Positions 38,540 through 51,329 of a stretch of DNA of 64,000 nucleotides are shown here, piece after piece. A program made the position numbers and the translations under genes. This DNA comes from Mytilus californianus (taxonomy: Eukaryota > Mollusca > Bivalvia > Mytilida > Mytilidae), in assembly GCF_021869535.1 (NCBI RefSeq), contig NW_026262679.1, positions 86,053,143 through 86,117,142 on the forward strand. The letters run 5' to 3'. Numbering within the stretch: position 1 is the stretch's first letter; the number at the start of each line of letters is the position of its first letter. The notes under the pieces were generated by a model, which was given only the letters and a program-made list of their open reading frames with translations, was not told the origin of the DNA and did no database searches.

Positions 38540-38745
38540 CAGTGGATGTGGTATGATTGCCAATGAGACATCTTCTCAACAGATACAAAATAAGGAGATG
38601 TGGTATGATTCACAATAAGACATCTGTTCAACAGGATTCAAACGAAGCGGATTTAAGCTACTACAGGTCACCGTACGGCCTCCAACAATGAACCTATCGT
38701 ATAGTCACCTATAAAAGGACCTGACATGACAAAATGTAAATTATT
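38540..38745 (+). repeat. Dispersed repeat family A with duplicated head
   Basis: The head occurs twice in tandem: gatgtggtatgattgccaat (about 38545) and, about 50 bases on, gatgtggtatgattcacaat (about 38596). Each is followed by gacatct[t/g][c/t]tcaaca. One body follows (ggtcaccgtacggcctccaa, cacctataaaaggacctgac). A truncated copy was probably invaded or extended by a second. Confidence 0.82.
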
Positions 38746-41700
38746 AACACTGATATACCTTTAAATATAACATAGTAGAAATCTACATAAAATAATTTCC
38801 ACTAAGTAGAGCATTTCCGACTAGTTAAGAATATTTCATATTTCCCAATAATGCATTATGTACTGCCTACTTAAAGTTTGGATTCACTATTGAGGTTCTG
38901 AGTCAAACGATATTTTGACACAAATACGAGTAAAACAAGATGACCAAAATGGACATTCCGTCCTTAATGCAGACAGCAGACCAGCAGGGATTGGACGAAG
39001 TATTTTCAAACGTTGCTGGAATATTTGGTATAATATTATATATAAGAGGTGTAGCACTTATTTAGGAATACAGTCCCTATCAGCAAGCTTGTGCAATGTA
39101 CAATAACTGATCTGGACAATACTCCTCATTTTAGTTCAATAGTTCTATCATATTTTGTTGGTGTCAATTTGCACTCAGAGCTATTTTCTGTCTGAACTTC
39201 AATTTCAGTACTTTGGCGTTATGTAGACATTGAAAATTAAAAGTAAGTGAAACAAAATTGAAACGTAAATATTTGTTTTTACTTTTCATTACAAATAATT
39301 TAATTTAGTATATCACAAAGATAAATTTTCAAACGGTTTTGGAACCAACGTGCATGTTACTTGTACATTTACTTCTTCTACAGAAACTTTATGATTATTT
39401 ATCAAAATCATATTTACTACATGGTAATCAACAGTGGTATTGGACAATATTTCAGTGGCTCGATCTATTACATTTATATGGAGTCTGAAATGATAGCCAT
39501 GACGTGTTTACCATCTTCACGACTCAATAATTGATAATTAAACATTGGTTTCATACTATTAATCTGTTACATTCGACTCCCTATCATCTCCTGGGAAAGG
39601 AAAATGCTACTTTCTGATTCATTACGCACGATAATGTACCCATTAAATTAGGTCTGACACTATTGTTAAGGCATCTGTATTATATATCGAGAAATGAAAT
39701 TGAAAGTTTAATCCATATCTTGCTCATTTATAATTCTTTTATCCATTTACCATCTTCAAAGACCATTGTGCAGAAGAGTATAAATAACTTTGCAATAAAG
39801 AGCTTGGTCGTCTCTGAGGTCACACTGTATTCAAGTGGAAAAAGTCTGATGTCTAATTTAAATAATGCAAATATGAGGGGGAGGGTACTACCGGAAAGCA
39901 TTTGGTTTAAAAACTTTAAAACTAAATGTATCTACTTTTATACTCATCTGTTTTGTTTTCTATGGTTATTCAATCAGATTTTTTTTTAAATATTATATTA
40001 AGTAGAAAATTCAATGCATATATCAACTATATGGATTTTGTTACAGAGTCTGTAAAAATCAGGGATCATATTGTTAAATACAAAATGTAAAAAATTCTAG
40101 ACTTATTATAGTCTATATAGACTTACTACATACTAATATAAAGCAAAAAAAAGTCACACAAATTCAATAATATTTTTTTTCTCCATCAATTTAGCGTGGC
40201 TTTGAAGTTTCAAAACTCTACTTGTATGGTAGGTAACAAGAATACTAAGGATTCATTAGTAACGTATCGTCACTTGTGAACAGAAGCTATTACTTAAATC
40301 AGTTAGTTCTATACGTGCGTGTTGCAGTAACGTCTGTCTCATGTTTCCATGAACGCATATTTTCATCACTAAAACCTTTTACACCAGGATTATTTTTAAC
40401 TGGTCAAGACTTTTACAATTATAGGGGTCTACTGTGGAATAATTATAATTCTACGTGATGGAATATAGGGAAAACGGTACTTACAGCTGGCTTTTAATGT
40501 AAATAAATGTCCTTCGAACTTTTCTTTTTTCAAAGGTTATACTCAAACTGGTTTTTAATCAATATGTCTGGGTTTTGTTTATTGGAGAGGGTATTAAAAT
40601 CAATAAACTTACGTATAGGTAGAAATAACACAAAAACTTTCTTTTATTTTTTTCTGTATTATAATTCTGGTGCGCAAGATCTTGCCTGCCTGCAACATTC
40701 ACAACATTGCTGTATGAAATTCACACAGGAGTACTGTCGCTCGCTGATGTAATAGTACTAGTATATGAATATAGCAGCAAGGTTTAAGTACTTTGAACTT
40801 TCAGTAATATATATTTATTTTCAACGAAACAGGTATTAAAGAGAAATGTGCTTTTCTATACTGGTTTGAAAGCAAGGATTATACAGTCTATAACCAGCGA
40901 TAATTTGCCTGTGTACAAACATTTATTTGATCTTTAGAATTATTATTCAATCCTTTATGAAAATAGTCGCAAGTGATTTATTATAAAGGAGAAACTGTTA
41001 AATTAAAGGCCTTACATTATCTTAAAGTGGGATTTGACAATATCATGTCAAGGTCTTGCACTGCATATCAAATATTTGACAAATTTGTTGACTTGTACGA
41101 AACATTTACACAAAGTCTTACGAAACTAAAGGTCTCTTATAAATATTCAGTATAATCTTAATAGTTTCAACATGACAAATTGAAGTTTCTTAAAATGATA
41201 AATTTACTTGGTTCTGGCATTCTTGAATATTTGTGACTCGGTTACATCTAGTTTATACAGGAGCGACCGATTTAGAATTTTGAGAAGGATGTTAATAACT
41301 TTAGACAGATGCTTTGTAAATAGTTTGATATACTTGACACGTTCACGCATGCAATATTGAAATCATGTATTTTCAAGAAAATTTCAAAATTTAGATTCTA
41401 TGACGTCATTATTACTGAAATTATTGTCTTTTGGTTAAGCATCCTACAATGGTTAATCTCAACAATAAATCGTAATTGAAAGAACATAAGAAATATATGT
41501 ATTTCTCTCAAACTTTTGATTGGCAAACTTAAAGTGTTTTCACAGATAAGTACAATTTTCTACTTTTAGAAGGAGTGTTCCTGAGAATCTCAGATATACA
41601 ATTCTTTCATTTTCTTTTGATGAAATCATCCGAAATCAACATGTCCGACACTATCGAATTTGCAGTTTTAAAGGATTATTTTGGAATCTATGTATTTATC

Positions 41701-44672
41701 TTTAATTAACAACATAAGCACCGTTATTACAAGCAGATGATAATGGTTAAATGTGCAACTACATTGTTTTGAAAATTATCGTCTGTGACTTCATGTGAAT
41801 TTGCCCTTCGCCTTCCACATTTTTTTTCACCGATCTAGTCCTTATTGTGCAGGCGCATACATATATATATAAAATCGACGAATATTGGAGTAATGTACAC
41901 AAGCCAGCAAATATACAAAGGAACAAAAGCAATTAAACGTACAAAAATGGCATGTGAAATGTGGTCTTCAGGTCCCCGCATGGCCTTCAGTTATGAAAGT
42001 ACAACCACTACCCTAATATCTTCATGTACACATGCGGCATGTGATTACATATTATAACATCACTGAAACGATTTCATACAGATATATATATGTATTTTAA
42101 GTTAACTATTTGAAAATCAAAACTAGCTTACCTTTTTGAGTAGAGATTCAAATGATATTAAAAATTTATCTTTACGTTTGAACTTATGGTATGATAAAGG
42201 ATAACGAGAATATTTACAAGTCATCACGTACCTTATCGAACTGTCATCGAGTATAGAGATATCATAGTTCATAGACTATGAAAAGTCATCACTTCGATAT
42301 GCACTTGAGTATTTCAAGTATAAATAAATCATACTATTCAACCACTCTTAGTAGAGCATGTCACCTAAAAAATCACCCACGTACATAACAAATTCCAGGG
42401 GAGCTGTTTAATTAGAAATAGATCCATTTATAAAATAAGGTCGGTCATTTAAATTGGTAGGTGGCCATTTATAATAATGAAAATAACATTTTTGAATTCA
42501 ATAACTTAAGTTTATGTCATTGAAGTGTGATAATTTTTCTTGACAGCAGGTTAAAGTACTCTCAAAGGATACATTTATATTCTCTCATATTTGATATAGA
42601 TTACTACCTGTTGTTACTGCGGTAAAATGTTACTTTAGAAATCCATATTCGTAATTAATTATTTTGATTTTTTTCTTTCAATTTAAAGAGTAATTTAATG
42701 AATAATTGCGCATATGGTTCCAGATAGAGATGTTACTTTAATATGTGAATAAAGAGGGTTAATGGGTAGTGCACATGTTTTGCATTCACGGTACATATAT
42801 ATTCTGTATATATACTTGTGCAATGCAATTCGTTCTAATTAGAACATACTTGTGTGATCTCGGACTAAACTGACAAAAAAGCTGTAGTAAATGTCAGTGC
42901 AATCAAGAACAGTTACTTTAATTCCTAATTGTTTGCATGTACATGCAAAGCGATATAAAAGGGATAGAAGGAAAAATACGAAAAGCAGACGATAGCACGT
43001 GTCAAACTTGCAAATGATAACACGAAAGACAGACGTTCTTTCAAGTCTCGCAGCTGTAGATGAACCATCTTAATTGCTCTACAGGCAAAACAAGTTCGAT
43101 ATGTGAACGTAATAAAAATGTCAATTTATTATACATTGCGTAAAAATTAGGTAGAATGAGTACGGAAAGAACATGTTTCACTATCAATTTTGGCCTCTTT
43201 ACATGCCGTCCGAAATATATTTTTTTTTTTTGCAAATTAGGTTTAAAAGTGCGCATTTCTTTTTTTTTATTTGACAACCAGAAAAAACAATGAAGGTTTC
43301 TGAAATAACTACATCGCTTTTGACGTGTATGCATTTTTTGAACATTATCCATATAAAAATCGTACATGGAAAAAGGACAAAGTAACGAAAAATCAAGTTT
43401 GTATATGCCCACAACATTTTAACGGACTGACTGTTATTTACTTTACGCCTACGACGAATACCGCACCCTGAAATTTTTAAACAGCAATAAGGCTATGGAA
43501 TATGTCTGTGATTCGAAAAAGGAGCAACGAATATAAGACTGGGACAGATAAACAAATAAATAAGATTAAACAATTTTAATCATAGAGATAGTAAACACAA
43601 AAAGCAACACCGAAATACTCTGGGGGAAAACGACAGTTAAATCTAAAAAATATACCAGTTGCATTCATGGTAATATTGTGAAAGCGTACACAAAAAAAAA
43701 CTGATTTCTGATGACATAAACGTAAATATGCATAAGCCATTAAATTCTGAAACGGATATAATATAGGCTTTTGTCCCGAGACAATAATCAAAATATTTCT
43801 TAATTGTTATAGCAATGACCACTTAGATCAAAGTACTGAAGTACTGAACATCGGATGACCGCAAGTTCTTGTGGATGGTCAAAAGCACTTGTCACAGAAA
43901 AATCACATCTCTATACCTGAAACTGAGGTTAATGTACAGAGATATTTTTTTTCTGAGACATGTTCGTGCGTGGATGATGAATAAATGACAGGAAATTCAA
44001 CCTCACCGTAATAACTATTATATTATAGTGATACAAATCAGTATACACTAGTTTTTCTTAAAGATTGGATATGAGTAGGCATTCATATTTTCCCGCAAAA
44101 ACAATCTTCCATGCATAGTTACCGGTCCTTGCCGGGATTGTCGCAAAACGTTCTTGAGATGTTCTTCCGCATGCTTTAACACAATTTTTCGGTACGTGTG
44201 CATAGATATTATCAATGATTTTTTACTTATATATATATATATATCTAACGACAAAACATTTTCATATTATTAATTTATTTTCTAAACAAAAATATTTTTA
44301 TCAGTATTCATTGAAGAGATGTATTTATAACAAACGATAAGGAATGTTATTTTGCACTCGTTAATATCCGCGTATTTATCATGTTTATAGATCGGTTACA
44401 AACCCAAAACGAATGTTACGTAATGGAAATCTAGGCGATAGCAATACATCGGAATGCTCTCACGGTCATCGCGATGTAAAAATCAGATATACCTATTATT
44501 CCATATATTATATGCAATATTGTTTAGTCTGCATCTTTTTCTCCATTTTCATTACCTTAAGCAACGCAAACTTTTATGATAAAAGGTGTATATTGTCTGA
44601 TTGGTTGAAAGAAAGTTTTTATATAAAGTATTAAGATTTTGAAGATTATTGTCGTTCTATATTTACATAAAA
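38746..44672. other. Gene desert with (TA)n at 44228-44244
   Basis: No supportable gene over almost 6 kb. Frames of 100-123 codons (39663-39989 plus; 43041-43412 minus) are rich in F, L, K, C and H and lack any motif. They overlap frames on other phases, as expected by chance. A short (TA)n lies at the end. No recognised mobile element. Confidence 0.5.
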
Positions 44673-44745
44673 ATAAGGAGATGTGGTATGATTGCAAATG
44701 AGACAACTATTCAACAGAGTTCAAATGACGTGGATGAAAGTAATT
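44673..44745 (+). repeat. Dispersed repeat family A, head only
   Basis: aggagatgtggtatgattgc, then aaatgagacaactattcaac and caaatgacgtggatgaaag. Sequence similarity stops abruptly at about 44745, so only the first ~70 bases are present. Confidence 0.85.
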
Positions 44746-47700
44746 ATTTGTTCACACAAAAAAAATGAAAAAATATTTGGGTGCATTGGTTGATGACAAA
44801 ATGCTAAATATGAAGATTAAATTTTACAATTTTAATTGCATCGTGCTTTCTTTAAACACACAGGGGTCTCATCTTTATTATACTAATACACACATAAATA
44901 GTACTATTTAGGACAATAAACTATAGTAGTACCTTGTACCAGGACACCCACCTTAACAAATCTATAGTAAATACTTATGACAAACGAAATCAAAGGAAAC
45001 TACAGTTCCTCACATAGTTTTGTGTCTAAATTGATACATTGTTTACTACTGCATTTGATGCACTATGACAGTAATACGTCTTACTTTATCAACACATATT
45101 TCGGAAGACACAAACGTTCTCCTAATAATATTGTGTTGTAACAGGTATAAGTAACATGCAGTCTGAAATTTCATGATTTTTTTTTTGTAATTGACTGTAA
45201 TCAATCCAAAGGGCAATGGATAATAATGTCAAAATATGTTTAGTGTGCGTGATAAAGGTAGCAAATTTCAACCAATTTTGTATTTTCATACAGCTACCCT
45301 ACGCTGTTATTTTCAAGTACTATGTCTATACATGTACGTGCCATATAATCACCAAATTCTTAGTTTAATGTCGAATAGTTTATATTGATTGTCTGCTTAG
45401 CTCTGTTGTGAAGAGTATGGAAAAAATCTTTGTACAATCTTACAGCAATTTTCAAAAAAGTGTTTAAATCACAACAGTACCATGTAATCATTCAACGAAC
45501 GTGTATGGGATTAAATATGATGCATAATATACTTTAAAATAGTAGCACCCACTTAAATGACAGTTATTCAACAAATGAAATGTCATAAATACCGAAATTA
45601 AAACTAATAGTATCTTTTATCTGATGATTTTATCAGAAGTATTCGGTGTGTTTGAGTATCAATCAAATTTTCAATAACATTTACTAGGTACTTGCTTTCC
45701 TGTTATTATCATCTTTACCGATGATACAGCACGAAATGAACACAAAACTTTTAATGAATGAAAAATAACCGACATTTGTGTGCATGAAAACTGTTTAACC
45801 CAATGAAGAGTGACTATTGATATTTTAAAGCCATTTCTTTTTATATTTGTAAGTAGATCCAAAAGAAATTCGATTTTACTCATTACTTAAGAATGTTTCA
45901 GGCATAATACAGGCATGTTACTTATAGTAGAGGCAAAAAATACAAAAAGTTAAAAATAAAATATCATAAATCGTCGAAATGTTATTTAAAAGTTAATTAA
46001 TCACATCCTTTTCCTAAATTATTTCCATTTATTAAGCAAACTTTTAGAGAACATTTAGAGAAAATGCATCAGTTATAATATATCATTCCATAAACTATGG
46101 ATAAAATTTGTATTCAAAGAAGTTGGGCGACACATTTCCATTTTTTTATTTAATCATCTCCGATTTGACCTCTAAAATGGCGGGATCAATGTTTTTATCA
46201 TATTTATCAGTACAACAAATTTGTCAATAAATTCCTAAAAGATTTTTAGTTTCATCAAATAACGAACTCCTACGTATTGTTATCAACTAACATTTGTAAA
46301 ATATGTATTACCACCATTTATGTATAGTTCTCATTCCGAAGCAACTGATTAAATTAAACGAAATAAATGTCCGTTCTGGATTAAAAAGCATTAAATAACC
46401 CTTTCTGATAAAAACATTTTGTGGTAGTCAAGACTTTTTAAGAGATATCTTTTATATCACAAATAGTCATACATCGTAATGCAAATGTTTGCAAACTAAT
46501 GGATTAGATTCAGTATAAGAGCACAGACGTTATGATTTTATCAATTTGTACTTGTTAAATATGACAAATAAACAAATTCTGGGTCAATTGTATCTCCCGG
46601 AGGCTCTTTGTACACTAAAGGAGACAATCGTTACTTAAAAAAAAACGAAAATGAAATGAAGACTCATTATGAATTTCATTTACATTTTTAAAATCAGTGA
46701 AAGAATAGGTCCGTGTTTACAAATATGGTTACTGAGTGTAAAACTTTGATCAGAAACCTGTTCCCGGTATTATTTCTTATATATGCACAGCACAATATTG
46801 TTGAACCTGTTAGTTTTTTTTTTATCTTTTACTGAAATTATGTTATTAAGAATCTGTCTATTAGGCATTTTAAATGAAAGAAGATGCGAGGTAAATATTT
46901 CTTGACGAGAAAAAAATGACGATAAATCCGTTATGTAGTTAACGCACAACTATGCGGGTCGACTGGGATGAAGGCCGAAACATATGGACCTACAAGAAAG
47001 GAGGGAACCTTGAATATGGACAGTGATTTAAGCTTGCAATGGATAACCTAAGAACCCCTTATACATAGTTGTTGCAAAGTTTATTTAAACTTGCAGAGAG
47101 CATGGAAATCTTGCTGCAATATCTTATTTTAACGCCTTATTCCAACTGGACGTGGCTGCGTATTTATACATCCTGCCAACTTAATGGAGACCCTCTTTAG
47201 AATGGGTTTTACTGCCAGATAGAAAAAGTAAATGTAAACTTGCTTATCATTGGGGTGGCAAATCAGGATTACAACACAAAGTAAAGATTGTTTTTTTTTC
47301 ATTATAAATACAAAGGTTGTCACTTTTACACTCGAAAAGGATTACACGTTTGTTAATGTAAATAGACTATCTATTTGACCAAACCAAATATTAAATACAA
47401 ATATAAATGAAATAAGTAGGGAAATCATAAGCTGCAAATAACTGCTTTTTATATCGTCTAACTAGTCTGTGTATTACATGTACCCTCCGAACAAGGGGAT
47501 TTACTCGTCAAATCAGGAACCATGAAAGTTTTTTTAATGGTTTTTCTTAAGCTTTTATGCGTCATAAAAAATGGAAAATATTTGCCTGCAGGAAATTGTG
47601 ACATCGTATCGCATTACAAATATATCAAATTTTAAAAGAAAATACCATATTGAATGTTTGACCATTTCATGTTATAATGAAATAATATTTTAAGTGAAGC

Positions 47701-48530
47701 TTACCTTGATTATGTCTGCAAATATGAGAAGTTCCAGACAGTTTTTATCTACTGCGACAAATCACGCTGATATCAATATAAACGAATGTTGACAGGTAAA
47801 AATGTACGATTCTATTCAGTAAGTTATATATTGACTTTTCTTGTCGAAAGGGAAAGAAAGGCTTTAGCGGACTCGAAATGATGTAACTAATATCTGTTTT
47901 ATATATCAAAGCGCATTAATGAACGTATTATTGATATACATCTCTAATTTTGTCCAGAGGCAACGTTATATAAATTCGCCTTCACAGAAATAAGTTAATC
48001 ATTCTAAATGTGAAAGAAACCAATTGTCCTCATACATGTATATCCTTTAATTCGCTTCGATGCGAATACAAAACGCAGTATTAATATTATCAACAGACAA
48101 AAAATAATCTTCTGGATATTATCGATACATTAAAATAGAATACTGTCTTGATATTACGTCTTTAATCTGTTTTAATCATTATGTATCAAGCCAGTGTTTT
48201 CTATAATGAACCCACTGCAAAACAGACACTACCGCCATCAAAGGATGAAAGTGTTCGTTCCACTCGTTTTGATTTTAGCATTCCATAATATAAATTAATC
48301 AAAAGAAATAATCAGGTGTTTTTTTACTGCAGATCCAGCGATGAATTGTATTTTATTTTAGAATGCTAATTAGATTATTGTGGTAGGTCATACTCTCAAA
48401 TACATTTTGCGGAGGCATCAGTTTTAAAAAGGTACGGTAAAAATTTTAAAATGAATAACCTAATGCCTTTAAATTACCTTCAATGTGATTATGGTGTTCC
48501 TATTCTTTCCGGTCTTACTGCATAGGCGGA
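44746..48530. other. Gene desert, AT-rich
   Basis: No supportable gene or recognised repeat. Minus frames 45671-45883 and 47129-47323 are without signature. Confidence 0.5.
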
Positions 48531-48700
48531 TCCAGGGGGCTGGGGGGCCCGGCTAAGATAATATTTTGGGTATACTTTCGTGGGAAAAATTTGGTTGATT
48601 ATATAGGGAATCACTGAAGAGTGACTGGAGCAGCCCCCCCCCCCCCCCCATTAAGTCAGTCAGCGGGCCCCCCTTACAAAAAGTTCTGGATCCGCCAATG
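48531..48700. mobile_element. MITE-like element with TIRs cataggcggatccag
   Basis: The left TIR cataggcggatccag and right TIR ctggatccgccaatg are inverted with one mismatch in 15. The interior has G/C runs (gggggcc, cagcccccc) and gggaaaaatttggttgatta, familiar from mussel elements. Its tip (gcggatccag) is shared with the elements at 33.8 and 37.0 kb. A 26-bp interior segment at 48552-48577 is identical to flanking DNA at 48871-48896. Confidence 0.85.
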
Positions 48701-48870
48701 TATTTACTTTGTTCGAATAATATTTTTCTAAATCAACATAAAATATTGCTTTGCTTCCTAATAATATAATATATTGGCTACAATTTTTATTTCCTAAAAT
48801 GAACACGAATTTGTTTGCATGCGACTAATTAAAAAAGCAAATAGTAAAAATTGAGTTTGAATATAACATT

Positions 48871-48899
48871 GCTAAGATAATATTTTGGGTATACTTAGC
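48871..48899. repeat. 29-bp palindrome-ended segment copied at 48552
   Basis: gctaagataatattttggg plus tatacttagc; the ends gctaag and cttagc are inverted. The first 26 bases recur exactly inside the MITE 319 bp upstream. Confidence 0.8.
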
Positions 48900-48940
48900 G
48901 TTTAAATTGGTTATAACCGTTGTTTTAAACTAGTTACTAG

Positions 48941-48942
<2 letters not shown>

Positions 48943-48989
<47 letters not shown>

Positions 48990-49245
48990 TACGTCTGAAC
49001 CAGTGACAACTCTACAACAGATTTATCCATCGGATCACCAGCAGTGATGGTGATACATGGCTGTGTACATTCTGTATATACAACTCGTCTAAACATCTGC
49101 CCAACAATGTTAGATCTGTAAATTTGCTTTCGCATATTTTTTGTTCTTCCCTCGCCGGGATTCGAACTCATGTTACTGAGATATCGTGACACCAAATCGC
49201 CTGCACTGTATCCGACGCGCTAGACCACACGACCACCTAGGATAT
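48943..49245 (-). mobile_element. tRNA-derived SINE with (TA)n tail, near full length
   Basis: On the minus strand the A box ggtggtcgtgtggtct (49222-49238) and the B box gagttcgaatcc (about 49158-49170) form a tRNA-like pol III promoter. The body follows (gcgaaagcaaatttacagat, catcactgctggtgatccga, gagttgtcactggttcagac) and ends in a (TA)n tract at 48943-48987. I recall this body from mussel sequences. The minus 94-codon frame inside it is a by-product. Confidence 0.88.
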
Positions 49246-49396
49246 ATGCATTATTGATTTTCAAACATTATATTTTGTTTGTGCATTTTGAAATGTCTTT
49301 TAATTCAAGCTATTAGACGTCAAAATAGTTTTTTTTTTTTTTTCAAAAATGTCAAAATCAGAAGTCATCAGAATCAGGTATGACACCAGAAGACCG

Positions 49397-49427
<31 letters not shown>

Positions 49428-49879
49428 AAAAAAAACAACAAAAGACAACAAAATGTAAATATAATAAGACATATTTTTGTTTCCCAACGAAACCAAATGA
49501 ATTGATGCATCCGGGTGTACATGGTGTGTTACTACTAATCATCCTTAACAATTTTGCACATTAGTGAATATGTAATAAAATCCATACAATATTCATTAAC
49601 TTAACGCATTACTTTCACATAAAGTTGACGATAAGCCAAAAAAAAACCCTTATTAATCAATATTAGTATTATATACTTGCGATAACGATTTCAATGCGCA
49701 CGACACGTGTTTGTGGAATAAACTTGGATAAACTTGATCAGGAATAGTTGAGACCTAAACTTGTGAAGCCACATCAGTTAAGTATTTTATTGGTCTCTCT
49801 TCAATGTATGGATGGACGAATGGGTAGATGTTTAATGTTCAGCAGCAAATTAAATGTATACACAGGACGAGAACATGAT
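49246..49879. other. Non-coding DNA with C-run/A-run junction
   Basis: At 49397-49435 a run of 21 Cs is followed directly by 18 As. Frames here translate to polyproline-polylysine or polyglycine and are not genes. No other feature. Confidence 0.6.
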
Positions 49880-49985
49880 AATTAAATACGAATATAATCA
49901 CTGATTTGTGCAAGACCGACACGCTAAGCCGGATTTCGAACTTGCTAGTTCACAAGGTAACATACCACCTGACCCGCACACATTA
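49880..49985 (-). mobile_element. Decayed tRNA-like SINE head
   Basis: On the minus strand, tcaggtggtatgttacctt and caagttcgaaatcc resemble degraded A- and B-box regions. Orientation matches its two neighbours. The body is not recognisable, so confidence is moderate. Confidence 0.5.
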
Positions 49986-50029
49986 TTCTGACTCCGAGCT
50001 GAACAGTCTTTGATTTTACTATGAAATGC

Positions 50030-50150
50030 CACGTGCTTAGCGGAGAAGCAGCAAACAACAGTTCAAAGTCTCTCGTTTGACTAGGCCGGGGTTCGAACCC
50101 ACGACCCCCACTCTAGAGGCGAACTTGCTACCACGAGACCACCGAGGCGG
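50030..50150 (-). mobile_element. tRNA-derived SINE (head and part of body)
   Basis: On the minus strand, cctcggtggtctcgtggtag (A box) and gtcgtgggttcgaacccc (B box) form a well-preserved tRNA-like head, followed by ctttgaactgttgtttgctg. It differs from the 11.6-kb family and from the (TA)n-tailed one. The head is tRNA-like enough to be mistaken for a gene, but there is no acceptor-stem pairing I can identify. Confidence 0.75.
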
Positions 50151-50681
50151 TATGTCTCTCTTCCACATGCGTTTTGATTCTCCCTTTGGTAATATGGCTC
50201 TTTTTAATAGCATACACATGAAAGGTATAAACAGAGCTAATGTCATTCAAATATGTCATTTAGATTGTTGTGACCGAATTCATATAACAGAGCCATCACG
50301 AAAACACCTATAAATAATTTCTTATCACATTTATTAACCAACTTAACGGAGAAAATTTATTTAATGTTTGTATTGTCTAAAGTTTTGCTTTAATAAGAAA
50401 GTTTATGTTTAGTGATAAGTACCAATTCAGAGCTATTGTATGAAATGCATGTGCCAACAAAAACAGCTCCAAATCAATGCTTAGCAATATTTTGAATTTG
50501 GGGGTTTTGTACTGTATTTCTGTCATTTACCCATATCCATTCTTTTTCGCGTTATTTTGCAAAAAAAAAAAAAAACAATTTCAAGTCTTAAAACCTGCAA
50601 GGATGCAATTTCTATTATTGTTTTTATTATGAAATAAGAATCAAGACAAATCTGACAACTACATTTTTTGTACATGTATAT
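50151..50681. other. Non-coding AT-rich DNA
   Basis: No gene. A 15-A run lies near 50562. Confidence 0.5.
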
Positions 50682-50820
50682 TAGGAATGACTGTAATATT
50701 TTTCTGGTCTATGAATAAATATCCTCATTCACATGGTGCTACGCAGTTTATTTTCAAGTGTGCACCACGGGCATTGAGGTTACTTCGAATAGACAGAAAA
50801 AACATTACAGTCATTCCTTA
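50682..50820. repeat. Fold-back inverted repeat, locus 3
   Basis: The left end aggaatgactgtaatatttt and inverted right end aggaatgactgtaatgtttt are near identical for 20 bases, then diverge gradually inwards (about 60-base arms). The middle contains ggtgctacgcag, whose complement carries gcgtagc, as in the centre of locus 2. The following DNA has tgatgacgtcactg and ccaatcagaaaacgcg. Non-coding. Confidence 0.8.
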
Positions 50821-51329
50821 TAATTCAATTTAAGTATTGAAATAAAACGACTTGATCATCAAAACTTGTTGATGACGTCACTGCCACATGGTAAAATTAT
50901 GTCTATGAGATGATAAACAAAAATAATTATCCAATCAGAAAACGCGTTACTTCTGAAATTAAATTATATTATTATCATGTTAAAATAACAAAATATTTGA
51001 ACACATCAACATTAAAGTAATTAAATCTCGAAAAAAATATTGTTCTTTTTAGTTGGTTATTCCTGTGAATTTCCCTTTGCCTGCATGTACTGTTCATATT
51101 AATCGAACCCCTATTAACGGATTCCCAACAAAGTAAACTTCTTTCTGTACGCAACCATGTTTGAATTACATGTATTAGTAATTGTGGATCGTGAGCCTGA
51201 TGGGTAATTGTAATTTTTCACTACAACATTAACATTATCAATTACTGACAAGGAATTATCGGTTTTCAAGAACATGCATTTGCAGTTTAGTATGACGTCC
51301 ATTATCACTGAAGTAGTATACATATTTGT
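50821..51329. other. Non-coding DNA
   Basis: No gene. The minus frame 51114-51323 is not convincing. Confidence 0.45.

Noticed and set aside
43041-43417. Overlapping minus frames of 123 and 72 codons
   Set aside because: Two phases are open over the same A/T-rich DNA with poly-T runs giving KKK/FFF; not credible as coding.
49300-49564. Polyproline-polylysine (plus) and polyglycine (minus) proteins
   Set aside because: Direct translation of the C-run and A-run; a sequence or slippage artefact.
50077-50150. Functional tRNA gene (minus)
   Set aside because: Good A and B boxes, but no convincing acceptor stem, and it continues into a SINE-like body.
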